From assembly GCF_001556515.1 (NCBI RefSeq), contig NZ_LSJA01000112.1:1-32494 (forward strand): a DNA stretch of 32,494 nt, read 5' to 3'. The notes below the pieces were generated by a model. The model was not told the origin of the DNA. It ran no database searches and saw nothing but the letters and a program-made list of their open reading frames with translations. Shown here piece by piece: positions 23,056 through 30,850 of this stretch. The DNA is from Caulobacter sp. CCH9-E1 (GTDB lineage: Bacteria > Pseudomonadota > Alphaproteobacteria > Caulobacterales > Caulobacteraceae). How positions within the stretch are numbered: position 1 is the stretch's first letter; each line of letters opens with the position of its first letter. A program made the position numbers and the translations under genes.

Positions 23056-23985
23056 TCAGCGCTTCTCAATCTGAATCTCGCCGTACCAGCCGCCGGTGGC
23101 GATTGTGAGCTTGCCACCGACGCCGGCGTCGCCGGCTCCGAGCACGTGCTCGATCAGGCGCTCTTGCACCTTGTTGGTCCCCCAGTCCGCCGGATCGGGC
23201 TGGGGCGGCGCCGGAGCCTTTGATGTCGGCTTGGCATTGAGGTCTCCATCGAGATCAAAGTCGGCGAACATCGACCCGTCTCCGAAGGCGTCGGCCGCCT
23301 TGCTCCAGCCGCTCAGCCCGCCGATCAGCTCTGCGTCGGCATAGGCGCGCTTCGACACCTCCGGCGACCCGATCGCCGCCAGTTCCCCGTCCTTGATCAA
23401 GTGGAAATCGAATTCGACCCGCGAGCCCGTACTCCAGCCCAAATGCCGAGGGACCGCCTTGTGGGCCACGTAGCGCCGGGTTTGGAGTTCTTTGCCGAAC
23501 AGCAGGAACTCGCAGTCGGGGAAGGCGCGGTTAAGGGCCCACTCCGTGGATTTCGCCTCCGCCACCTGCCGGAACTCGTGGATCAGTTCCCAGGGTTCTA
23601 GCTTGGGCAATTCGTCATTGTCGAAGTTGTAGCTGTCGTCATAGGACCTTGACCGGTCGAAGTGTTCGTCAAAGGTCGGGACGCCATTCTCGCCTCTCGA
23701 CAGGCGAAGGTTTCCGCAAACTTGGCTGCGAAATCCGTCAAGGATCTCGCTCACCAAGGCGTGGGTGCCGGCATAGGCGATGTGCCAGGTCGGCCCCGTG
23801 TACTCGGAGAAGTGGCTGAAGCGTCCCACCGAGACGACCGGTATCTCGTAGCGCGTCGGAAACACCACGATCTTCTGGGCGCTGTCGAGGCTGGTGGTCA
23901 GTACGCCCTTTGAAGTGACTGACAGACGCCCGTCGGCGACGGCCACGAGACGGTCTGGGGACTTGGCGAGCAGGCAACTGGTCAT
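23056..23985 (-). CDS. Ntn-hydrolase/proteasome-subunit-like protein, uncharacterised
   Basis: 309-aa protein without a signal peptide. I do not recognise a named family, but the N-terminus is proteasome-like. After Met removal Thr1 would be free (MTSCLLAK), and Asp falls exactly at position 17 in LVAVADGR, as in HslV and proteasome beta subunits (GDG/SDxR). Lys37 in SAQKIVVF could stand for catalytic Lys33, with a 4-residue shift. The bacterial Anbu protein also begins MTYC with a similar SDxR. Further conserved-looking stretches are SVGRFSHFSEYTGPTWHIAYAG, SYDDSYNFDNDELP and CEFLLFGKE. An unusual C-terminal part is Pro-rich (APAPPQPDP) and ends GGKLTIATGG. ATG 23985 has a weak AAGG site. 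It lies 78 bp downstream of lysR in the same direction, so they may be co-transcribed. Confidence 0.75.
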   Translation of the reverse strand: MTSCLLAKSPDRLVAVADGRLSVTSKGVLTTSLDSAQKIVVFPTRYEIPVVSVGRFSHFSEYTGPTWHIAYAGTHALVSEILDGFRSQVCGNLRLSRGENGVPTFDEHFDRSRSYDDSYNFDNDELPKLEPWELIHEFRQVAEAKSTEWALNRAFPDCEFLLFGKELQTRRYVAHKAVPRHLGWSTGSRVEFDFHLIKDGELAAIGSPEVSKRAYADAELIGGLSGWSKAADAFGDGSMFADFDLDGDLNAKPTSKAPAPPQPDPADWGTNKVQERLIEHVLGAGDAGVGGKLTIATGGWYGEIQIEKR

Positions 23986-24063
23986 CGGCGAGGCCTTGAT
24001 ATTTCGGGAGAGGGGCGCCGTCGACGGGGGCTTCCACGGCGATGAAGCCTTGAGGCTGGCGAT

Positions 24064-24966
24064 CTAGGAGCCGGTCGATTTGACGATGCCGGCCCGGGCC
24101 TTCAGCAGTTCGGCCACGAAGGCGTTCACGTGGCGGGCCCGCTGGGCGTCCGGCCGGAACAGCAGGTACGACCGGAACAGCACCTCGGGCTCGAATGGGC
24201 GGAAGATCACGCCGCGTTCGGAGAAGCCGTGGGCCGAGCACGGGTTGATGAGGCCAACGCCGGCGCCTTCCAACACCAGGGCGCAGACGGTCGAGGAGCT
24301 GGGCGTCTCCACCACGATCTCGGGGTGGACCTCGGCGGCTTCGAGGATCTTGGCTAGGCGTCCGCGCGCTCGGTCCTCCGGCGCGAGAGCAATGAACGGA
24401 ACGCCCTGAAGATGTTCGGGCCGAATGACCGGTTCCTGGGCGAGGGGATGGCCTGGCGGCATGGCGCACAGGGCGCGGAAGTTGCCGAATACCCGATGGT
24501 CGACGCCCGAGAGATCGACCTCGTCGGCGGCCAATCCCACGTCGAACTGCTGGTGGACCACCAGGTCGCGCACCGCCGTCGAGGACGGGGTCTGGAGGGT
24601 GATGGCGATCTTGGGATGCTTGGCGCGGAACGAGGCGATGGCGCGCGGCACCAGGGCCGAGCCCAGCGCGGCATGGCTGGCGATCCGCAAGGAGCCGGAT
24701 CCGAAGTCGCGAATCTGGGCGGCCGAGGCGCGCAGACGGTCCAGACCCACGAAGCTGGTGTTGACGTCCCGAAAGAACAGCTGCCCCTCCGGCGTCGGCA
24801 CGAGCCGTCCGCGGACGCGATCATAGAGGTTGAAGCCCAGCGAGGCCTCCAGATCGGAGAGGGCGCGGCTGACCGCCGGCTGGGTGATCTGCAGCAGCTC
24901 GGCGGCGCGCGAGGCCGAGCCGCTGATCATCACCGCGCGGAAAACCTCAAGATGTCGAAAGTTCAT
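24064..24966 (-). CDS. LysR-family regulator, OccR/NocR-like
   Basis: Transcription regulator of 300 aa. ATG 24966 gives the canonical start MNFRHLEVFRAVMISGSASRAAELL, with GGAGG about 12 nt upstream. The winged-HTH covers residues 1-60 (ITQPAVSRALSDLEASLGFNLYDR, RLVPTPEG). The effector domain has GSLRIASHAALGSALVPRA, FDVGLAADE, LCAMPPGHPLA, LEGAGVGLINPCSA. The overall pattern resembles opine/amino-acid regulators such as OccR and NocR. A CYATAA-N8-YATGG element lies 26-44 bp upstream of its start, and the same element precedes three other units in the window, so it is probably autoregulated and controls a regulon here. The inducer is likely an amino acid or peptide product. Confidence 0.93.
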   Translation of the reverse strand: MNFRHLEVFRAVMISGSASRAAELLQITQPAVSRALSDLEASLGFNLYDRVRGRLVPTPEGQLFFRDVNTSFVGLDRLRASAAQIRDFGSGSLRIASHAALGSALVPRAIASFRAKHPKIAITLQTPSSTAVRDLVVHQQFDVGLAADEVDLSGVDHRVFGNFRALCAMPPGHPLAQEPVIRPEHLQGVPFIALAPEDRARGRLAKILEAAEVHPEIVVETPSSSTVCALVLEGAGVGLINPCSAHGFSERGVIFRPFEPEVLFRSYLLFRPDAQRARHVNAFVAELLKARAGIVKSTGS

Positions 24967-24991
24967 GCCGCCCCACGCCTCCAGACGAGAA

Positions 24992-25010
24992 CCATAAGGT
25001 TTGCGCATGG
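24992..25010. promoter_or_regulatory. Putative LysR-type operator, copy 2 (lysR autoregulation)
   Basis: CCATAAGGTTTGCGCATGG fits CYATAA-N8-YATGG. It ends 25 bp before the lysR start codon, overlapping where its promoter or leader should be, which favours self-repression. Unlike the other copies it has no TTGT 19 nt downstream. Confidence 0.65.
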
Positions 25011-25035
25011 ATTGCGGCAAGTTCGACTGTAGCGT

Positions 25036-26520
25036 CTATGGCTTCGCGGCCGTCGCCGCCGCTGGAGCGGTCGTCACCCGCTTGAGAATGCCGAAAACAA
25101 AGGCCTCCCCCTGGCGCAGGTCCGCGATCCCGGCGCGTTCGTCATCGCCATGGATGCGGCTGGCGCTGTCAGGATCGGCGGGGAGGGCTCCAATCCCGTA
25201 GACGGGCACGCCCCGTTCGCGCCAAGGCGTGGCGTCGGTGCTGGCGACCAGCAAGGTCGGCAGTACGGAGACACCGGGCCAGGTCGCCTGGGCGCTGTCT
25301 TCCAAGGCCTTGAAGAGCGCCGTGTTGAGATTGGACGGGGCGATCTTCGAGCGCTTGTCGAAGTAGGCGGCGATCTCGGCCTTGGGCCGGGCGCTGATGA
25401 TCTCGATCTCGACCTTGGGATTGGCGATCACCTGCTTCAGCTCGGCGATGAAGCCCTCGACGGTCTGACCAGGCAGCAGGCGCGCGTTCAGCACGGCCTC
25501 GGCGTCGCCGGGGATGACATTGGGCTTTTGGCCCGCGTTCAGCATGGTCAGGACAAGGGTGTTGCGCAGCAAGCCCTCCATCCCCCAGCCGCCAGGATCA
25601 TTGGCCACGACCACGCGTGCGGCCGTGGCGCGTGCTGGAGCGTCCTTGGCCTTCAGCAGCTGGTCGATGGCCGCCGCCAAGGCCGGGCTGCTCAACCTGG
25701 CCTTCTTCTGCAGAAAGGCGCGGACCTCCGGAGACAGCTGCACGGTCGTCTCGTACGACTGAAGCCGATTCAGCGCCGTTACCAGCTGGCCATTGGCCGA
25801 GCTGGTGATGGGAATGGGGCGGGAAGAGTGGCCGGTCGGGCCGTGGGTCTTGATCTTCAGATTGAGCGTAAGCTTGTCGGCATAGGTGACCTGAAGTTCG
25901 CGGACCTTGCCATCCGGGCTTCCCACCGTGCGTCCGCCCTCGTTCAGGGTGAATTCGGCGTCGATCTTGTCCCAGTGGTTTTCAGCTAGCCAGTTGGTGT
26001 TGAACTGGCCCTGTTCCTCGTCGGCTTCGGCCAAAAAGATCACGTCGCGCGACCGGGCCGCCGGGTCCTTGGCAAGCTTCAGGACGGCCTGGGCGAACAC
26101 GGCGACCGAGCCCTTGTTGTCCAGCGCGCCGCGTCCATAGATGAAGCCGTCCTTCTCGACCGCCCCGAACGGATCGACGCTCCAGCGCTCCTTCTGAACG
26201 GGGACCACGTCGGTATGGGCGGCCAGCAGCACCGGGCGCTGGCGGCCGTCGCCCTTCAGCCGGGCGATGAAATGCGCGGCCTTGCCGTTGGGCGCCAAGA
26301 TGATCTCGTTGGGGATCCCGGCGGCGTCGAAGACGGTCTTCAAGTAGTCGGCGACGGCCCGCGTGTCGCCGGGCGCATTGGTGGTGTCGTAGCGGATCAG
26401 GTCCTTGAGCATGGCCGTCACATCGCTTTGCCCAGCCGGCGATCCGGCCTTGGCCGGGGCGGTCGCGAGCATCGATCCGCCCAACAGAAGAGCGAGCAGG
26501 GCAGAGCGGCGAAACGACAT
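25036..26520 (-). CDS. Exported M20-family metallopeptidase
   Basis: Zinc-dependent amino/carboxypeptidase of family M20 (CPS1/PM20D1-like), 494 aa. ATG 26520 follows GAGG by 6 nt and yields the signal peptide MSFRRSALLALLLGGSMLATAPAKA; residues upstream in the open frame look non-coding. Metal ligands are visible in order: His in LLAAHTDVVPV, bridging Asp in GRGALDNKGS, the catalytic Glu pair in AEADEEQG, an acidic ligand in FTLNEGG and the late His in SRIHGDDER. The dimerisation domain lies between (THGPTGHSSRP). It should trim short peptides or acyl-amino acids in the periplasm. It is divergent from the third receptor; both promoters carry the LysR-type operator. Confidence 0.92.
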   Translation of the reverse strand: MSFRRSALLALLLGGSMLATAPAKAGSPAGQSDVTAMLKDLIRYDTTNAPGDTRAVADYLKTVFDAAGIPNEIILAPNGKAAHFIARLKGDGRQRPVLLAAHTDVVPVQKERWSVDPFGAVEKDGFIYGRGALDNKGSVAVFAQAVLKLAKDPAARSRDVIFLAEADEEQGQFNTNWLAENHWDKIDAEFTLNEGGRTVGSPDGKVRELQVTYADKLTLNLKIKTHGPTGHSSRPIPITSSANGQLVTALNRLQSYETTVQLSPEVRAFLQKKARLSSPALAAAIDQLLKAKDAPARATAARVVVANDPGGWGMEGLLRNTLVLTMLNAGQKPNVIPGDAEAVLNARLLPGQTVEGFIAELKQVIANPKVEIEIISARPKAEIAAYFDKRSKIAPSNLNTALFKALEDSAQATWPGVSVLPTLLVASTDATPWRERGVPVYGIGALPADPDSASRIHGDDERAGIADLRQGEAFVFGILKRVTTAPAAATAAKP

Positions 26521-26602
26521 GAGAAACCTCGACACGGCGACTTTAGCGGTGCTGATCCTTGGCCGCTGCGCTCGGCGTGACAATGGCTCCGACTGCAAGG
26601 CT

Positions 26603-26621
26603 CCATACGCTGTTGTTATGG
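26603..26621. promoter_or_regulatory. Putative LysR-type operator, copy 3 (M20 peptidase)
   Basis: On the minus strand CCATAACAACAGCGTATGG, the most symmetric copy (CCATA-N9-TATGG). TTGTCA (26578-26583, minus) starts exactly 19 nt beyond it toward the peptidase; the start codon lies 83 bp away. Confidence 0.7.
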
Positions 26622-26811
26622 GGGCGGTCGCTCTTCGGCCTTTGGCCCACGTCTCCAGCGTGTCCAGCAACCAGGCCTAGCGGCTAGGTATTCGTCGGGC
26701 GCACAATTATCGGGCGCCGGCGCCGCAGGATCGCGTCAGGTCGCGGCAAGAAAATCGCGGGGCGACCTCGCACTGTGCTTCAGCCCCTTACTAATGTGGG
26801 CGCTGGGCGAC

Positions 26812-26830
26812 CTATAACAGTTAGTTATGG
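26812..26830. promoter_or_regulatory. Putative LysR-type operator, copy 4 (third receptor)
   Basis: CTATAACAGTTAGTTATGG, containing the perfect inverted repeat ATAAC-AGTTA-GTTAT. TTGTCA starts 19 nt downstream (26850) inside the conserved core element. It ends 95 bp before the receptor ATG. Confidence 0.72.
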
Positions 26831-26844
26831 AGTGGTGTTCCCCC

Positions 26845-26862
26845 GTCAATTGTCATTCTACC
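26845..26862 (+). promoter_or_regulatory. Conserved core element GTCAATTGTnnTTCTACC, third receptor promoter
   Basis: GTCAATTGTCATTCTACC starts 14 nt after operator copy 4, matching the element at the lyase/aap promoter in sequence and spacing. It is likely the RNA-polymerase or activator contact region of a LysR-dependent promoter. Confidence 0.6.
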
Positions 26863-26925
26863 GTCATCCCCACACCGTCGTGAGCGACCGACGTTCACCA
26901 AGAGCGTCCAAGAAGGGGAACTCAT

Positions 26926-29547
26926 ATGGCTTCGAACGGGGGAAAGCGTCGCGCCTGGCTTTTGGCGGGCGTGGGCGTTTCGATCTTGAGCGCTGCGGCG
27001 TCGGACGCGATGGCCCAGGCCACGGCCGCCGACACCCAGGTGGAGGAGGTCGTCGTCACCGGTTCGCGCTTTGGCGGTCGCACCGCGATCAATTCGGCGA
27101 CGCCGATCGACGCCATCACCAATGATGAGCTGACCCGCGGGGCGGCGCCGAACCTCCAGGACATGCTGAAGGTCGCCGTGCCCAGCTTCAGCACTCCGCG
27201 TCCCGTTGCGGCCGGCGCGCTCGACTTCATCACGCCGCCGACCATGCGCGGCCTCTCGACCGGACAGATCTTGGTCCTGGTCAATGGCAAACGTCGCCAC
27301 ACCTCGGCCGACCTCAACAACGGCAACCAGATCGGCCGGGGCGACGTCGCCTATGACTTCAACTCCATTCCCGCCGCCGCGATCAGCCGGATCGAAGTGC
27401 TGCGGGACGGCGCCGCCGCCCAGTATGGTTCGGACGCCATCGCCGGGGTCATGAACCTGCAGCTGGATAAGTCGATCGGCGTCACCGCCAACGGCCAAGC
27501 CGGGGTCACCTCGCAGGGCGATGGACGTGATCTGCAGGGCTCGATCGGGGCGGGCTTCGCCGTCGGCGACGGCGGCGTCATCCGCATGACCGTGCAGTAC
27601 CAGGACCACGAACACTCCGACCGCGCCGCGCCCGACACCCGCCAGCAGTACTTCGGCCGCAACGCCGCCGGCGGCGCGGTGGCGCCTTCGGCCAACTTCG
27701 GGTCCGGCACTGGCTTGACGCCGTCGAGCGGCACGCTCGATCCGCGCGAAGCCACCGTCGATCGGAACATCTGGGTGTTCGGCGATCCCGAGTACACCAA
27801 CACCAGCGTTTTCTTGAACGGCGAGTTGCCGATCAACGACCAGGTCACCGCCTACGGGTTCGGTGGCTTCAATCGCCTGAAGGGAACGAGCTTCAACTTC
27901 TTCCGCCGGGCCGGTCAGGATGAAACCATCCGATCCCTCTATCCAGACGGCTTCGTGCCCTTGCAGGACATCAAGCTGCAGAACAATTCGGTGAACCTGG
28001 GCCTGCGCGGCGACGACGTCCTGGGCTTCAAGTGGGACCTGTCGACGGGGCTGGGCACCAGCATCAACGACATCGGCTACAGCAATTCCAACAACGTCTC
28101 GATGGGGCTGACCACGCCGACCACCTTCTATCGGGGTGGTTCGCGGTTCCGCCAGTGGACAACCAACCTCGACCTCACCCGTCAGCTGGATCTGGGCCTT
28201 GGCTCGCCCCTGAAGCTGGCCCTGGGGGCGGAATACCGGAAAGACTACTACGACCTCGTCGCCGGGGAGCTGGCGTCCTACGCCAACGGCGGCGGCCTGA
28301 TCCTGGATGGGCCCAACGCCGGCAAACCAGCCCCGGTCGGGGCCCAGCCGGGCGGCGGCATCACGCCCGCCGACGCGGCCGCGGCCAACCGCACCGCCAA
28401 GGCGCTCTATGCCGAAATCGAGAAGGACTTCGGCGACCGCTTCATGATCGATGCGGCCATTCGATACGAGGACTACTCCGACTTCGGCAGCACGACCAAC
28501 TACAAGGTCGCCGGACGGTTCGAACTGTTCGAGGGCCTGGCGGTGCGCGCCTCGGCGGGGTCTGGCTTCCGGGCTCCGGCGCTGGCCCAGTCGTACTTCG
28601 GCAACACCAACATCAGCTTCGTCAACGGCCAGCCGCTGAAGATCCTGACCGTACCGGTCAACACCGCCATCGGGGCGCTGGTCGGCACCAAGCCGCTCAC
28701 GCCCGAGAAGTCCGACAACATCTCGGTCGGCGCGGTGTTCCAAGGCTTTGGTCTGTCCGGCTCCGTCGACTGGTACCGGATCGCTATCGACGACCGCATC
28801 GTCATGTCGTCGAACTTCCAGAGCACGGCGCTCACCACGCTGCTGGCCTCCAAAGGCTATTCGGGGATTTCGGCCGTCGCCTTCGAAAGCAACGCGGTCG
28901 ACACCACCACCACCGGGGTCGACGTGACCGTCCGGCACAAGGCGGGCCTGGGCGATTTCGGCGAGCTGACCACGACCCTGGCGGCCAACTTCAACAAGAC
29001 CCGCCTCGATCGCGTGGCCGGGACGCCCGCGCCGCTCGCCGCGCTCGGCATCGCCACGCCGCTGTTTGACCTCACCCAGCAGGTGCGCACCACCGACAGC
29101 ACGCCCAAGGACAAGATCACCCTGAACTTCAACTGGGAGAAGGGGCCCTGGAGCGTCAACCTGACCGGAACGCGTTATGGCCAGGTCAGCCAGGTGGGCC
29201 TAACCGGCAAGACCCAGGCCCAGGTTGCTGCACTGATCCCCGGCTACAATGTAACCGTGGTGCCCTCGGCGCCCGGCTCGGCCAATTCCGACATTATCCA
29301 GCGCTTCCGCGCCGACATCGTCGCGGACCTGGACGTGGCCTGGCGTGTCAACGACAAGCTGCGCCTGTCGGCGGGGGTCAACAACGTCTTCGATAAGTAT
29401 CCTGAAAAGCAGATCGCCTCGACAGCGGCCAGCGTGGCGGCCGGAACCAACGGCTCCGACAACAACGGCATCTTCCCTTACGCCTATGTCGCGCCGTACG
29501 GCGTCAACGGCCGCACCTACTACATCAAGACCAGCTATCGCTTCTAA
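26926..29547 (+). CDS. TonB-dependent receptor, LysR-operator-linked
   Basis: Outer-membrane TonB-dependent receptor, 873 aa. ATG 26926 follows GAAGGGGA by 6 nt. The signal peptide KRRAWLLAGVGVSILSAAASDAMA is followed by the TonB-box-like VEEVVVTGSRF. The plug motifs are MRGLSTGQILVLVNGKRRH, IEVLRDGAAAQYGSDAIAGVMN. The barrel includes YGFGGFNRLKGTSFNFFRR, VRASAGSGFRAPALAQ and GVNNVFDKYPEKQ and ends YYIKTSYRF. It is divergent from an exported M20 peptidase and shares the operator with that gene and the amino-acid importer operon, so peptide or amino-acid conjugate uptake is the best guess. A strong hairpin follows its stop. Confidence 0.92.
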   Translation: MASNGGKRRAWLLAGVGVSILSAAASDAMAQATAADTQVEEVVVTGSRFGGRTAINSATPIDAITNDELTRGAAPNLQDMLKVAVPSFSTPRPVAAGALDFITPPTMRGLSTGQILVLVNGKRRHTSADLNNGNQIGRGDVAYDFNSIPAAAISRIEVLRDGAAAQYGSDAIAGVMNLQLDKSIGVTANGQAGVTSQGDGRDLQGSIGAGFAVGDGGVIRMTVQYQDHEHSDRAAPDTRQQYFGRNAAGGAVAPSANFGSGTGLTPSSGTLDPREATVDRNIWVFGDPEYTNTSVFLNGELPINDQVTAYGFGGFNRLKGTSFNFFRRAGQDETIRSLYPDGFVPLQDIKLQNNSVNLGLRGDDVLGFKWDLSTGLGTSINDIGYSNSNNVSMGLTTPTTFYRGGSRFRQWTTNLDLTRQLDLGLGSPLKLALGAEYRKDYYDLVAGELASYANGGGLILDGPNAGKPAPVGAQPGGGITPADAAAANRTAKALYAEIEKDFGDRFMIDAAIRYEDYSDFGSTTNYKVAGRFELFEGLAVRASAGSGFRAPALAQSYFGNTNISFVNGQPLKILTVPVNTAIGALVGTKPLTPEKSDNISVGAVFQGFGLSGSVDWYRIAIDDRIVMSSNFQSTALTTLLASKGYSGISAVAFESNAVDTTTTGVDVTVRHKAGLGDFGELTTTLAANFNKTRLDRVAGTPAPLAALGIATPLFDLTQQVRTTDSTPKDKITLNFNWEKGPWSVNLTGTRYGQVSQVGLTGKTQAQVAALIPGYNVTVVPSAPGSANSDIIQRFRADIVADLDVAWRVNDKLRLSAGVNNVFDKYPEKQIASTAASVAAGTNGSDNNGIFPYAYVAPYGVNGRTYYIKTSYRF

Positions 29548-29554
29548 CCCCAGC

Positions 29555-29582
29555 GGACGGAGAGGCGAGGGCCTCTCCGTCC
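29555..29582 (+). terminator. Perfect 11-bp hairpin after the third receptor
   Basis: GGACGGAGAGG (29555-29565), 6-nt loop, CCTCTCCGTCC (29572-29582), 7 bp after the stop. It is followed directly by the GGAG ribosome site of the next gene rather than a T-run, so it may attenuate rather than fully terminate. Confidence 0.6.
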
Positions 29583-29594
29583 TGGAGAACCCGT

Positions 29595-30167
29595 ATGCGC
29601 GCAATCCTCCCCCCGGCCATCCTGGCGGGTCTCCTCTGGCTGGCGGCGTCCCATGGGGCATTGGCCCAGGATCATGGCGCGCATGGCCATGCCCACGCCC
29701 CCGCGACGGCGACAACCGAGCAGCCCGCAGCCTATGGCGTCAGCCGAAAGGCGATCGCCTACTTCAACACACCCAATCGCCACGGGACGGCGCTTGACCC
29801 AAAGGCCGCGACCGATGTCGGCAAGGTCCGGCTGGACCTGGACGCCGAGGCCGACGTCATGGTCAGCTTCACCAGCGGTCTGGCCGCCGAAACCGGGGCG
29901 GGGTGTCCTTGTTCGGTCCGCGCGCTGTTGCGGGTCAACGACCAGGCGCCGGTTATCGTCAAGCGGGTCAATGTCGGGGCGCCCAGCGTCCAGACCGTCG
30001 ATCGCTACGAGCACGACCGTCAGCCGGCCGATGGGTCCTTCGTCTTCACCCTGCCCAAGGGGCGGCACGATATCGCCCTGGTCATGCAGCCGGTGGACGG
30101 CGCGGGCACGGATCTCGAAGCCTACTACGTCAACCTGCAGGCCGTGCCCTATCCGACGGGGCGTTAG
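29595..30167 (+). CDS. Exported His-rich protein of unknown function
   Basis: 190-aa exported protein; no family recognised. ATG 29595 follows GGAG by 7 nt. The signal peptide is MRAILPPAILAGLLWLAASHGALAQ. The mature N-terminus is a histidine cluster (DHGAHGHAHAPA) able to bind metal ions. The rest reads as a beta-sandwich (KVRLDLDAEADVMVSFTSG, SVRALLRVNDQAPVIVKRVNV, GSFVFTLPKGRHDIALVMQPV). A single CxC (GCPC) is present. It is 47 bp behind the third receptor across a strong hairpin and upstream of a metal-efflux operon. It may be a metal-binding periplasmic protein tied to either neighbour; the sequence does not decide. Confidence 0.75.
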   Translation: MRAILPPAILAGLLWLAASHGALAQDHGAHGHAHAPATATTEQPAAYGVSRKAIAYFNTPNRHGTALDPKAATDVGKVRLDLDAEADVMVSFTSGLAAETGAGCPCSVRALLRVNDQAPVIVKRVNVGAPSVQTVDRYEHDRQPADGSFVFTLPKGRHDIALVMQPVDGAGTDLEAYYVNLQAVPYPTGR

Positions 30168-30224
30168 GTCGAGTTTCTGGATGCGGCATCTTGGCGCGTC
30201 GTGGCGAAGTTCTGGGGCGGGGAT

Positions 30225-30246
30225 GTTAGGTATTGCCTAGCTTTTC
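30225..30246 (+). terminator. Weak intrinsic terminator after the His-rich gene
   Basis: GTTAGG (30225-30230), loop TATTG, CCTAGC (30236-30241), then TTTTC. A short 6-bp stem with one G-T pair and a T-run. Confidence 0.4.
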
Positions 30247-30282
30247 TCAGTGTTCGCTGCGGCGCATCAAGTCGTCACTCAG

Positions 30283-30311
30283 TGTAATTGTATAACATGT
30301 AATCATATAAC
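30283..30311. promoter_or_regulatory. AT-rich operator-like repeats before the efflux operon
   Basis: TATAAC occurs at 30291-30296 and 30306-30311 (15-bp period) and TGTAAT at 30283-30288 and 30299-30304, around a central ACATGT. This is the most AT-rich stretch near the metal-efflux genes. Interlocked repeats of this size suit a dimeric metal-sensing repressor or activator; which one is not clear. Confidence 0.45.
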
Positions 30312-30351
30312 GCATTTCAATCTCGGCTAAGCAGAGGTATGCCAGCTCAGG

Positions 30352-30789
30352 ATGGTTGGACTCGCACTCCATGGCTGGCAAGTCGGCGGAAACGCCGCAA
30401 AGCGGCGCTCGCGCCGTGGCCAGCCCGTGCGTTTCACCTTCGGTAAGGCCGTGGCGCTCTTCGTCACCGTCGTCTTCCTGATGGGCATCGTCATTTGCGG
30501 CCCGGCCGAACACGCGGCTCTGGAAACCGAGACGTCCGTGGCCTCCCAGGTCATGGCGTCGAACGTCCAGGCCCCGGCCGTGATCAAGGTCGCGGGCGAC
30601 CAAAAGGTCCCTGTCAAGAAGACCCTCGCGGCCTGTACGGGCCATTGCTCGGCCCACAGCATCAGCCTGCCGGTGTCGTTCGCGCCCCAGACGGTCGCGT
30701 TCGAGGACCGTGCCGCCTGGCAGCCCGTGCAGGACCAGGGCCTGCTGATCGAGCGCCCCGTCCTTCTGGATCGTCCGCCTAGAGCCTGA
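30352..30789 (+). CDS. Small Cys/His membrane protein preceding RND efflux genes
   Basis: 145 aa from ATG 30352, but neither this nor GTG 30427 has a good ribosome site; the GTG gives a 120-aa protein beginning RFTFGKAVALFVTVVFLMGIVICG, a tidy signal anchor. The middle is a low-complexity linker. The motif ACTGHCSAHSISLP (two Cys, two His) looks like a metal site, similar in style to small proteins often encoded before CzcC/CusC genes. The C-terminus ends LDRPPRA. It lies 61 bp upstream of the outer-membrane factor gene in the same orientation. A role in periplasmic metal binding or sensing is inferred. Confidence 0.6.
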   Translation: MVGLALHGWQVGGNAAKRRSRRGQPVRFTFGKAVALFVTVVFLMGIVICGPAEHAALETETSVASQVMASNVQAPAVIKVAGDQKVPVKKTLAACTGHCSAHSISLPVSFAPQTVAFEDRAAWQPVQDQGLLIERPVLLDRPPRA

Positions 30790-30850
30790 CGCGACCCTTC
30801 CGCCCATCGCGGCGGACCGTCTGCGTCTCAATCTCTAGGAACACATCTTC

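Larger units (their letters stand above)
26521..26925. other. Divergent promoter region, M20 peptidase / third receptor
   Basis: 405 bp without a gene. It holds two LysR-type operators about 190 bp apart, one for each direction, each followed after 19 nt by TTGTCA on its own coding strand. A GGCGCCGGCGCC palindrome lies around 26715-26726. No terminator-like hairpin with a T-run was seen. Confidence 0.6.

Noticed and set aside
26821..28938. 705-codon open frame on the minus strand opposite the third receptor
   Set aside because: A shadow of a high-GC gene: the product is Arg/Gly/Val-rich without motifs, while the plus strand encodes a full TonB-dependent receptor with signal peptide.
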